From assembly GCA_023393125.1 (NCBI GenBank), contig JAEWMQ010000105.1:1-13822 (forward strand): a stretch of 13,822 nucleotides of DNA. Reading direction: 5' to 3'. The notes under the pieces are model-generated. The model was not told the DNA's origin. It saw only the letters and a program-made list of their open reading frames with translations, and did no database searches. A program made the position numbers and the translations under genes. This document shows positions 7,505 to 13,822 of the stretch, piece after piece. Numbering within the stretch: the first letter of the stretch is position 1; the number at the start of each line of letters is the position of its first letter. Source of the stretch: Bacillota bacterium. Its GTDB lineage: Bacteria; Bacillota; Clostridia; Lachnospirales; Cellulosilyticaceae.

Positions 7505-8896
7505 TTATAGAGTTTTGGCTTTTTCTACTGCATCTTCAATTGTACCAACCATGTAGAATGCGTTTTCTGGAAGCTCATCATGTTTACCTTCAAGGATTTC
7601 TTTAAAGCTACGAACAGTTTCTTTAACTGGTACATATTGTCCTGGTGTTCCTGTAAAGATTTCCCCAACGAAGAATGGTTGAGAAAGGAATTTTTGAATC
7701 TTACGCGCACGGCCAACTGTCAATTTATCTTCTTCACTAAGTTCATCCATACCTAAGATAGCGATGATATCTTGAAGTTCTTTATAACGTTGAAGAATAG
7801 ATTGAACCCCGCGTGCTACGCTATAGTGTTCTTCTCCAACGATTTGTGGATCAAGTACACGTGATGAAGATTCAAGTGGATCTACCGCTGGGTAGATACC
7901 TTGTTCTACAATAGCACGAGAAAGTACTGTTTTCGCATCTAAGTGAGCGAAAGTAGTAGCTGGAGCTGGGTCAGTTAAGTCATCGGCAGGAACGTATACA
8001 GCTTGAACAGATGTAATAGAACCTTTTTTAGTCGATGTAATACGTTCTTGAAGTGTACCCATTTCTGTTGCAAGTGTTGGTTGGTAACCTACCGCACTAG
8101 GTGTACGTCCAAGAAGAGCAGAAACCTCTGAGCCTGCTTGTGTGAAACGGAAAATATTATCTACGAATAAAAGTACGTCTTGTCCTGACTGATCACGGAA
8201 GTATTCAGCCATTGTAAGACCTGTTAAAGCAACACGCATACGTGCACCAGGTGGCTCATTCATTTGACCGAACACCATTGTTGTTTTAGCAATAACGCCT
8301 GAGTCAGTCATTTCATGGTAAAGGTCATTCCCTTCACGAGTACGTTCACCTACACCGGCAAATACTGAGAAACCACCATGCTCTGTAGCAATGTTACGAA
8401 TAAGTTCTTGAATAAGTACTGTTTTACCTACACCGGCACCACCGAATAAACCGATTTTACCACCTTTAAGGTAAGGACAGATAAGATCAACAACTTTAAT
8501 ACCTGTTTCTAAAATTTCTGCTGCTGTTGATTGCTCTTCGAAAGATGGCGCTGCTCTATGAATTGGCCATTTTTCTACTTGTGGATCTGGCTTTCCATCT
8601 ACAGCATGACCTGTAACATTAAAGATACGGCCAAGTGTTTGTTCACCTACTGGAACTGAAATTGGTGCGCCAGTATCAACTGCTTCCATACCACGAACTA
8701 ATCCTTCTGTGGCAGACATAGCAATGCAACGTACGATGTCATCTCCAAGATGTTGTGCAACTTCTACCACAAGCAGTGTGCCATCTTGTTTTTTAACTTC
8801 AATAGCGTTGTAGATTGCTGGCATATGGTCTGCACTAAATTTAACGTCAAGTACAGGACCGATGATTTGAACAATATGTCCTACATTTTGTGCCAT
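7505..8896 (-). CDS. atpD: F1Fo ATP synthase catalytic subunit beta
   Basis: The catalytic subunit of F1, which forms ATP from ADP and phosphate at the interface with alpha, on the cytoplasmic face of the membrane. The 463-residue length is normal. The Walker A motif GGAGVGKT is at 152-159, with the catalytic Lys158. The general-base Glu184 is in GERTREGND. The Walker B region is LLFVDNIFRF (242-251), and the DELSEED sequence is intact at 384-390, in the lever that contacts gamma. ATG at 8896 follows an AAAGGAGTG site about 8-10 bases upstream. The gene starts 22 bp after the atpG stop. Nothing unusual is seen in the catalytic residues. Confidence 0.99.
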   Translation of the reverse strand: MAQNVGHIVQIIGPVLDVKFSADHMPAIYNAIEVKKQDGTLLVVEVAQHLGDDIVRCIAMSATEGLVRGMEAVDTGAPISVPVGEQTLGRIFNVTGHAVDGKPDPQVEKWPIHRAAPSFEEQSTAAEILETGIKVVDLICPYLKGGKIGLFGGAGVGKTVLIQELIRNIATEHGGFSVFAGVGERTREGNDLYHEMTDSGVIAKTTMVFGQMNEPPGARMRVALTGLTMAEYFRDQSGQDVLLFVDNIFRFTQAGSEVSALLGRTPSAVGYQPTLATEMGTLQERITSTKKGSITSVQAVYVPADDLTDPAPATTFAHLDAKTVLSRAIVEQGIYPAVDPLESSSRVLDPQIVGEEHYSVARGVQSILQRYKELQDIIAILGMDELSEEDKLTVGRARKIQKFLSQPFFVGEIFTGTPGQYVPVKETVRSFKEILEGKHDELPENAFYMVGTIEDAVEKAKTL

Positions 8897-8918
8897 TATT
8901 TGTTCACTCCTTTATTAC

Positions 8919-9785
8919 TTATTTGAGTGCGCCTACTCCCGCAACGATTTCCGTTAATTCTTGTGTAATAGCTGCTTGTCTAGCTCTATTGTACTGAATA
9001 CTTAGCTTATCTTGAATCTCCTGCGCATTTTCTGTGGCAGAATCCATAGCTGTCATTCTCGCACCATTTTCACTAGCACTTGCTTCACAAAGTGCACCAT
9101 AAATAACATCCGCTACATACCTTGGAATAATATATCCAAGTACAGCTTCTGGTGATGGTTCATAACTTAAAAGATCGCTTGGTTCGTTTGCTTCACTTTT
9201 TTGTTTTTCCATATGATTTATATCTAATGGTAATATTTTTACCATAGTTGGTTCTTGCTGGATAGTTGATTTGAAACTTGTATAAGATAAATAAACTTCT
9301 CCAATTTCCCTTTTTAAAAATAGATTAGTTACATGATCTGCAATATCTTTTGCAGAGAAATAAGTAGGTGACTCTGAAATATCAGTTACACCTTTTGCTA
9401 CTGTAAAACCTTTTGATCTAAATTGATCAATACCTCTTCTCCCTACAACTACTAAGTGGGTTTTTTCTTTATCTTCGATAGCACCCATAGTCAGCTTACA
9501 AATATTTGAATTGTAACCACCACAAAGTCCTTTATCTCCTGATAAAGTAATATATGCTTTCACATCGGAGCCATTTGCTTTAAGGAAAGGTGAACCTTGT
9601 CCATTAGCATTAGCAGCAATCGATTGCATAGTTGAAAGAATTTTATTGAAAAAGGGTCTTGTTTTAAGAGCTGCCTCTTTACTTTTATTAAGCTTAGAGG
9701 TAGCAACAAGATTCATAGCACTTGTAATTTTCTTAGTGCTATCGATACTTCTGATTCGCCCTTTAATATCTTGCAAAGACGCCAT
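8919..9785 (-). CDS. atpG: F1Fo ATP synthase subunit gamma
   Basis: The rotating central shaft that transmits rotation of the c ring to the catalytic sites. The 288 residues have the expected layout. The N-terminal helix MASLQDIKGRIRSIDSTKKI leads into TSAMNLVATSKL. The central alpha/beta domain has the conserved SGDKGLCGGYN (82-92). The C-terminal helix has TENAQEIQDKL and NRARQAAITQELTEIVAG, which runs into the alpha/beta head. ATG at 9785 lies 6 bases after an AGGGGTGA ribosome site. The gene follows atpA by 17 bp. Confidence 0.98.
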   Translation of the reverse strand: MASLQDIKGRIRSIDSTKKITSAMNLVATSKLNKSKEAALKTRPFFNKILSTMQSIAANANGQGSPFLKANGSDVKAYITLSGDKGLCGGYNSNICKLTMGAIEDKEKTHLVVVGRRGIDQFRSKGFTVAKGVTDISESPTYFSAKDIADHVTNLFLKREIGEVYLSYTSFKSTIQQEPTMVKILPLDINHMEKQKSEANEPSDLLSYEPSPEAVLGYIIPRYVADVIYGALCEASASENGARMTAMDSATENAQEIQDKLSIQYNRARQAAITQELTEIVAGVGALK

Positions 9786-9802
9786 CCTCGTTCACCCCTT
9801 TT

Positions 9803-11314
9803 CTACTTTATACTAAAGCTTTTTTTAAATTCTGTTACGATGTCATTTAATTTAGCTTCTAATTCTTTTGTAAGACCATCTTTACCAGCAACTTCTGTTA
9901 AGATTTCTGGATACTTAGTATCTACAAAATTAAATAGTTCGCTTTGGAATCTTGCTACTTCTGAAAGTGGAATATCCATAAGGAACTTTCTAGTTGCAGC
10001 AAAAAGAATAATAACTTGTTTACTTACTTCAAGTGGTGAATACTGAGGTTGTTTAAGAATCTCTGTAATACGTTCACCTTGTGCAAGTGCATTTTTAGTA
10101 GCCGTATCAAGGTCAGAACCGAACTGTGCGAAAGCAGCAAGAGATCTGTACTGCGCAAGTTCTGTACGGATAGGACCTGCTACTTGTTTCATAGCCTTGA
10201 TTTGAGCAGCACCACCAACACGAGATACTGAAAGCCCTGGGTTAACCGCAGGACGTACCCCAGCGTTGAAAAGTTCTGTTTCAAGGAAGATTTGTCCATC
10301 TGTAATAGAAATTACGTTTGTTGGAATATAAGCTGAGATATCCCCTGCTTGTGTTTCAATAATTGGAAGCGCAGTGATTGAACCACCGCCAAGTTCATCA
10401 GAAAGTCTAGCAGCTCTTTCAAGAAGACGAGAGTGTAAGTAGAATACATCCCCTGGATAAGCTTCACGACCTGGTGGTCTATGAAGAAGTAATGACATTG
10501 TACGATAAGCTACCGCATGTTTTGATAAATCATCATATACGATAAGAACGTCTTTACCTTGTTCCATCCATTCTTCACCCATTGTAACACCTGCATATGG
10601 TGCAAGATATTGAAGTGGTGCAGCTTCTGAAGCTGTAGCTACTACGATTGTTGTATAACTCATAGCATCTGCTTTTTCTAAAGCGTTAACTAATTGTGCA
10701 ACAGTTGAAGCTTTTTGCCCGATTGCAACATAGATACATAAACAATCTTTACCTTTTTGGTTAATGATTGTATCGATAGCAATAGCAGTTTTACCTGTTT
10801 GTCTATCTCCGATAATAAGCTCACGTTGTCCACGACCGATTGGTACCATGGCATCGATTGCTTTAAGACCTGTTTGAAGTGGTGTATCAACTGATTTTCT
10901 GTCGATAACGCCTGATGCAACACGTTCTACTGGTCTAAATTTATCTGTGTTAATTGGACCTTTTCCATCGATAGGTTGACCAAGTGCATTCACAACACGT
11001 CCGCTAAGAGCATCACCTACTGGTACCTCTACTACACGTCCTGTTGATTTAACTGTGTCACCTTCTTTGATGTTTTGGTCAGAACCTAAGAGAACAACCC
11101 CGATGTTGTCTTCTTCTAAGTTTTGTACCATACCATAAACTTCACCTGGGAACTCAAGAAGCTCACCTGACATAGCCTTTTCAAGGCCATGTACACGTGC
11201 GATACCGTCACCAACAGTGATAACAGTTCCTACTTCTTCTGCCTGAAGGTGTGCTTTATAGTTTTTAATCTGGTCTTTAATAATACTACTGATTTCTTCT
11301 GGTCTCAGATTCAT
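9803..11314 (-). CDS. atpA: F1Fo ATP synthase subunit alpha
   Basis: The non-catalytic nucleotide-binding subunit alternating with beta in the F1 head. The 503-residue length is typical. Walker A GDRQTGKT is at 169-176, and the aromatic/acidic strand VLIVYDDLSKHA (256-267) carries the Walker B acid. The arginine finger that reaches the beta site is Arg365 in SVSRVGGAAQ. The N-terminal region MNLRPEEISSIIKDQI provides the contact to delta. ATG at 11314 follows AAAGGGGTG about 10 bases upstream. The gene starts 19 bp after the atpH stop. All functional residues expected are present. Confidence 0.99.
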   Translation of the reverse strand: MNLRPEEISSIIKDQIKNYKAHLQAEEVGTVITVGDGIARVHGLEKAMSGELLEFPGEVYGMVQNLEEDNIGVVLLGSDQNIKEGDTVKSTGRVVEVPVGDALSGRVVNALGQPIDGKGPINTDKFRPVERVASGVIDRKSVDTPLQTGLKAIDAMVPIGRGQRELIIGDRQTGKTAIAIDTIINQKGKDCLCIYVAIGQKASTVAQLVNALEKADAMSYTTIVVATASEAAPLQYLAPYAGVTMGEEWMEQGKDVLIVYDDLSKHAVAYRTMSLLLHRPPGREAYPGDVFYLHSRLLERAARLSDELGGGSITALPIIETQAGDISAYIPTNVISITDGQIFLETELFNAGVRPAVNPGLSVSRVGGAAQIKAMKQVAGPIRTELAQYRSLAAFAQFGSDLDTATKNALAQGERITEILKQPQYSPLEVSKQVIILFAATRKFLMDIPLSEVARFQSELFNFVDTKYPEILTEVAGKDGLTKELEAKLNDIVTEFKKSFSIK

Positions 11315-11333
11315 TAACTGAATACACCCCTTT

Positions 11334-11879
11334 CTATGCAGGTCTAAGTTTCGATAATTGTTTCTTTAAAGCTTGCATCTCGCCTTTAATACTAGCGTCC
11401 ACAACTTTATCGCCAACTCTAATCACTAGTCCTGCTATAATGCCTTCATCTACGATTGTTTCAAGTTCAATTTTGCTTTTTGTACTTGCTTCAAGCTTTG
11501 CTTTAATAGCTTCTACTTGGCTTTCTTTAAGCGCTACAGCCGATGTAACAGTTGCTTTAACAATGCCTGATTCCTTCTTAATACGTTCAAGGAAAGCTTC
11601 AAGTACATTAATTATTTCAGATTGTCTACCTTTTTTCACAAGTAAAACTAAAAGTCCTAAAATAGGATTTTCTACTCTATCTGTAAAAACATTTTCAAGG
11701 AGACTTATTTTTTCCTCTGTTGTAACTTTATGATTTTCTAAAACTGCCATAAAGTCTGGTTCATCCTGAAGTGCTTTAATAATGACTTTTACCTCTTCTT
11801 CATAGGTTGCCATTTTTCCTTCAGAACTAGCGATATCAAATAGGGCAGTAGCATATCTTTTAACAACTAACTTAGCCAC
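11334..11879 (-). CDS. atpH: F1Fo ATP synthase subunit delta
   Basis: A peripheral-stalk subunit joining the b dimer to the top of the alpha3beta3 head. The product has 181 residues, as usual for the OSCP/delta family. The N-terminal helical domain starts MAKLVVKRYATALFDIA, and the C-terminal part carries the family motif VGDKVVDASIKGEMQAL. Translation begins at GTG (11879), 7 bases after GGGGG. The gene overlaps the end of atpF by 13 bp, suggesting translational coupling that keeps delta at the low single-copy level needed per complex. Confidence 0.97.
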   Translation of the reverse strand: MAKLVVKRYATALFDIASSEGKMATYEEEVKVIIKALQDEPDFMAVLENHKVTTEEKISLLENVFTDRVENPILGLLVLLVKKGRQSEIINVLEAFLERIKKESGIVKATVTSAVALKESQVEAIKAKLEASTKSKIELETIVDEGIIAGLVIRVGDKVVDASIKGEMQALKKQLSKLRPA

Positions 11880-12424
11880 TGTACATCCCCCATCTCTTTA
11901 ATAATATCGTCAATGATTTCTTGATGTTTGTTTTCATCTATTGAGAGGGCAACAAATTTACTTGCCATAAGTGTAGAAATATCAATGAGCTGAGTTTTCA
12001 TCTCATCCTTAACGCGTTCTTGTTCAAGAAGAATATCATGAGCCGCTTTTTCTTTCATTGCTTCGATTTCTTTCTTAGCTTCAGCAATCATTTGCTCTTG
12101 CCTATCTAAAGCTTTGGCTCTAGTCTCTTTGAGGATCTGAGCTGCTTCTTCTTCAATACTCGCAATTTTATCTTCATAATCTGCTTTTAGTTTAGCTGCA
12201 TTTGCATTTATAGTTTTAGCTTCGTTAATTTCATTTGCAATGGCTTGTTTTCTCTTCTCAAGCATTGCTGTCACTGGTTTATGAAGAATGAGATAAAGTG
12301 CTACAACAATCACTAAAGTTGAAAATAATTGTAACCCTAAGTCAGTTAGTAACTGAGCATCAAACCCGATGATTCTTCCTGGCAATTCAGTCGCAGCTAG
12401 TACAGTAATTAATGATGTATTCAA
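11867..12424 (-). CDS. atpF: F1Fo ATP synthase subunit b
   Basis: The membrane-anchored peripheral stalk of Fo that holds F1 still against rotor torque. The 185-residue protein has about 25 N-terminal residues (with FDAQLLTDLG), then one membrane helix at about 29-47 (LQLFSTLVIVVALYLIL). HKPVTAMLEKRKQ and a long charged helix (about 55-150, rich in Lys, Glu and Ala) for the b dimer coiled coil follow. A single b gene is present, so a homodimer is expected rather than b/b'. The start is TTG at 12424, 9 bases after AAAGGAGGG; no ATG is available near by. The 3' end overlaps atpH by 13 bp. Confidence 0.96.
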   Translation of the reverse strand: MNTSLITVLAATELPGRIIGFDAQLLTDLGLQLFSTLVIVVALYLILHKPVTAMLEKRKQAIANEINEAKTINANAAKLKADYEDKIASIEEEAAQILKETRAKALDRQEQMIAEAKKEIEAMKEKAAHDILLEQERVKDEMKTQLIDISTLMASKFVALSIDENKHQEIIDDIIKEMGDVQWLS

Positions 12425-12425
12425 A

Positions 12426-12442
12426 GGGAAGCTCCCTCCTTT
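12426..12442 (-). promoter_or_regulatory. atpF ribosome site partly closed by a small hairpin before a TTG start
   Basis: On the minus strand AAAGGAGGG (12442-12434) overlaps a 4-bp hairpin, GGGA (12436-12433), loop GCT, TCCC (12429-12426), placed between the ribosome site and TTG at 12424. The hairpin uses the last three G residues of the site. Together with the weak TTG codon it could lower synthesis of b relative to c. The sequence is clear; the effect is inferred. Confidence 0.4.
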
Positions 12443-12475
12443 CTCGTCTATGTTGCTATTATTTTAATTCGCCTC

Positions 12476-12757
12476 TTATAAAGATTGGTATTTTGTGATA
12501 AGTGGGTTCGCGAATAAAAGAATAATAGCTACGATAAGACCGTAGATACCTGTTGTTTCAGCTACCGCTGCTCCTAAAAGCATAGTACTTACGATTGTAG
12601 ATTGAGCTTCTGGTTGACGACCTACTGCTTCTGCACCTTTACCTGCTGCATAACCTTGTCCAATACCAGGTCCAATACCTGCGATCATAGCAAGACCTGC
12701 ACCAATTGCTGAACATGCTAAAATTAGAGCGTTTCCATCGATTTGTTGATTATCCAT
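12476..12757 (-). CDS. atpE: F1Fo ATP synthase subunit c, single hairpin, Na+-type
   Basis: The proteolipid that forms most of the rotor ring in the membrane and carries the coupling ion. The 93 residues make two membrane helices (about 9-34 and 57-84) joined by the polar loop GRQPEAQ. The ion-binding carboxylate is Glu67 in AAVAETTGIY. Gln34 (GIGQGY), Val65, Glu67, Thr68, Thr69 and Tyr72 reproduce the Na+-coordinating set described for Ilyobacter tartaricus (Gln32, Val63, Glu65, Ser66, Thr67, Tyr70). Na+ coupling is therefore likely. AAGGAGG stands 9 bases before ATG, one of the best ribosome sites in the operon and suitable for a multi-copy subunit. It is the second of two c genes, 126 bp after atpE1. 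Confidence 0.97.
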   Translation of the reverse strand: MDNQQIDGNALILACSAIGAGLAMIAGIGPGIGQGYAAGKGAEAVGRQPEAQSTIVSTMLLGAAVAETTGIYGLIVAIILLFANPLITKYQSL

Positions 12758-12883
12758 AATTAAAATCCTCCTTAATAGTTGCTTTTAAATTTGTTTAACT
12801 CATATAGCTTAGTTATTTTTTATACCTCACTGAGGTTGCCCTATACTACTCTCTAATCCTCTAAAATCTATCTCAAAACAGGC
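12758..12883 (-). other. 126-bp spacer between the two c-subunit genes, with a small hairpin
   Basis: This is the widest gap in the operon. On the minus strand ACCTC (12836-12832), loop AGT, GAGGT (12828-12824) forms a 5-bp stem. It is not followed by a U-run, so it is not a terminator. An A/T-rich stretch follows, then the strong atpE2 ribosome site. I found no promoter with both boxes at proper spacing. The spacer may be a site of mRNA processing or stability control that sets the ratio of the two c subunits. Confidence 0.4.
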
Positions 12884-13423
12884 TTAGAAAATATTAACAA
12901 AGAGTAATAATAACGCAATAATAAGGGCATAAATTCCTGTTGTTTGCGCTACAGCTTGACCGAGTAACATAGTTCTAACTATTGTCGCTTGAAGCTTTGG
13001 ACGTTTACCTACAGCTTCTGCCGCTTTACCTGCTGCATAACCTTGTCCAACTCCTGGTCCAATCCCTGCTATCATAGAAAGCCCGGCACCAATTGCTGAA
13101 CATGCAAGTACTAATCCAACTCCTGTTTTATTCACTAGTGGATTAGCAAATAACATAATAATGGCTATAACTAATGAGAAAATCCCTGAGGTCTCAGCTA
13201 CTGCCGCTCCTAAAAGCATCACAAGTGTAGCTGGCTTACCGCCTTCTTCTGGATTTTTACCCACAGCTTCTGCAGCTTTACCCGCTGCATAACCTTGCCC
13301 TATTCCTGGTCCAATCCCACCAATCATAGCAAAACCTGCTCCGATTGCTGAAAAGGCTAAAATGAGCGCTTTAGGGTCTACATTTTGCATCCAGCCAAAT
13401 AAAAAATTCATAAATCCTGACAT
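12884..13423 (-). CDS. atpE: F1Fo ATP synthase duplicated (V-type-like) c subunit, two hairpins, one ion site
   Basis: A proteolipid of 179 residues, twice the usual c length, with two c-type hairpins fused head to tail and four predicted membrane helices. Hairpin 1 (about 17-95) keeps an ion site: Gln43, Val75, Glu77, Thr78 and Ser79, with Phe82 where Na+-type subunits have Tyr. Hairpin 2 (about 102-178) keeps Gln127, Val158, Thr161, Thr162 and Tyr165 but has Gln160 (codon at 12944-12946, CAA) in place of the essential Glu. Loop 1 (KNPEEGGKPATLV) is one residue longer than loop 2 and unlike it. The start ATG follows GAGGTG by 5 bases, and the gene lies 15 bp after atpB. The arrangement resembles the 18-kDa c1 subunit of the Acetobacterium woodii Na+ ATP synthase, which co-assembles with single-hairpin copies. 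Confidence 0.95.
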   Translation of the reverse strand: MSGFMNFLFGWMQNVDPKALILAFSAIGAGFAMIGGIGPGIGQGYAAGKAAEAVGKNPEEGGKPATLVMLLGAAVAETSGIFSLVIAIIMLFANPLVNKTGVGLVLACSAIGAGLSMIAGIGPGVGQGYAAGKAAEAVGKRPKLQATIVRTMLLGQAVAQTTGIYALIIALLLLFVNIF

Positions 13424-13438
13424 TGTTTCACCTCATTC

Positions 13439-13822
13439 CTATTCCATGGCACTAGACACGAATGTCATACTTAGCATTACAAAAATAAATGCTTGAAGTG
13501 TACCTGCAAAAATGTCAAAGTATCCGTGAAGTACTGCTGGTATACCAAGGAAAATTACTATTTTAGGGAACATTGCATAAACAAGACCCATGATAATAGA
13601 TCCACCAAGGATATTACCAAACAAACGGAAACTTAATGAAACTGGCGTTGCAAGTTCACCAATAATATTAAGTGGTAGTAAAAGTGGGACAGGTTGTAAG
13701 AACCCTTTAAAGTACCCAAGTCCTTTTGACTTAATACCAAAGCCATGAATCATAAAGAATGTAATGAGTGCAAAGGCAAGTGTCGTTGCAAAATCTGCTG
13801 TCGGTGGTCTGATGCCAATAAG
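13439..13822 (-). CDS. atpB: F1Fo ATP synthase subunit a, C-terminal part (5' end beyond window)
   Basis: The stator membrane subunit that forms the two ion half-channels beside the c ring. Only the last 127 residues lie in the window; the frame is open through the right edge and begins with family sequence LIGIRPPTADFATTLAFAL. A Met codon at 13753 is internal, not the start. The essential arginine that separates the two half-channels is visible in TPVSLSFRLFGNILGG (codon 13625-13627). The last helices include YFDIFAGTLQAFIFVMLSM. It is the most upstream atp gene visible. The operon promoter, and any atpI, must lie to the right of the window. Confidence 0.97.
   Translation of the reverse strand, partial: LIGIRPPTADFATTLAFALITFFMIHGFGIKSKGLGYFKGFLQPVPLLLPLNIIGELATPVSLSFRLFGNILGGSIIMGLVYAMFPKIVIFLGIPAVLHGYFDIFAGTLQAFIFVMLSMTFVSSAME

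Noticed and set aside
9771..10231. Plus-strand frames opposite atpA (9771-10046, 10049-10231) and opposite atpH (11440-11733)
   Set aside because: They are antisense to strongly conserved ATP synthase genes and have no homology I recognise; shadow frames.
10690..10923. Alternative-phase minus-strand frames inside atpA (10690-10923) and atpD (7525-7716)
   Set aside because: Entirely inside conserved genes in another phase, without independent ribosome sites or recognisable products.
13439..13753. Treating ATG at 13753 as the start of a short, complete atpB
   Set aside because: The frame stays open to the window edge and the 23 codons upstream encode conserved subunit a sequence (RPPTADFATTLAFAL), so this is a truncated view of a full gene.
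7089..13822. Interpreting the operon as a V- or A-type ATPase because of the duplicated c subunit
   Set aside because: All other genes (a, b, delta, alpha, gamma, beta, epsilon) are clearly F-type in sequence and order.

Overview
The window looks like chromosomal DNA from an anaerobic Clostridia-type Firmicute, probably a Lachnospirales or Cellulosilyticum-like organism. This is an inference from the AT-rich composition, strong AGGAGG-type ribosome sites, a Gram-positive F-ATPase gene order and a clostridial-looking secreted fibronectin-type protein. No 16S or other marker gene is present to confirm it. Every supported gene reads leftward, on the minus strand.

Right side (13822 down to 7089): an almost complete F1Fo ATP synthase operon in the order atpB (5' cut by the window edge), atpE1, atpE2, atpF, atpH, atpA, atpG, atpD, atpC. 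It closes with a perfect 22-bp terminator hairpin 5 bp after the atpC stop. Intergenic gaps are short except for 126 bp between the two c-subunit genes and 51 bp between atpE2 and atpF. atpF overlaps atpH by 13 bp. The striking point is the rotor. atpE1 encodes a duplicated, V-type-like c subunit with two hairpins and four membrane helices, and its second hairpin has Gln instead of the ion-binding Glu. atpE2 encodes an ordinary single-hairpin c subunit with a complete Na+-binding signature. This layout closely recalls the hybrid F/V rotor of the Na+ ATP synthase of Acetobacterium woodii.

Centre (7042 down to 4697): a gene-free stretch of about 490 bp holds a likely MITE-like element of about 300 bp with imperfect terminal inverted repeats and a large internal palindrome. 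It is followed by a DJ-1/PfpI family gene and then mutY (A/G-specific adenine DNA glycosylase), which ends inside its own long AT-rich terminator hairpin.

Left side (4515 down to 1): the first 1505 codons of one uninterrupted, very large gene for a secreted protein. It has a signal peptide, beta-rich N-terminal regions, at least two clear fibronectin type III-like domains, and a charged linker. Its 3' end lies beyond the window, so the cell-wall anchoring type cannot be seen.

The ATP synthase genes form one functional unit: Fo rotor and stator genes first, F1 genes after. The other three genes appear to be independent transcription units with no obvious functional link to it. No RNA gene, CRISPR array, complete insertion sequence or phage gene was recognised.
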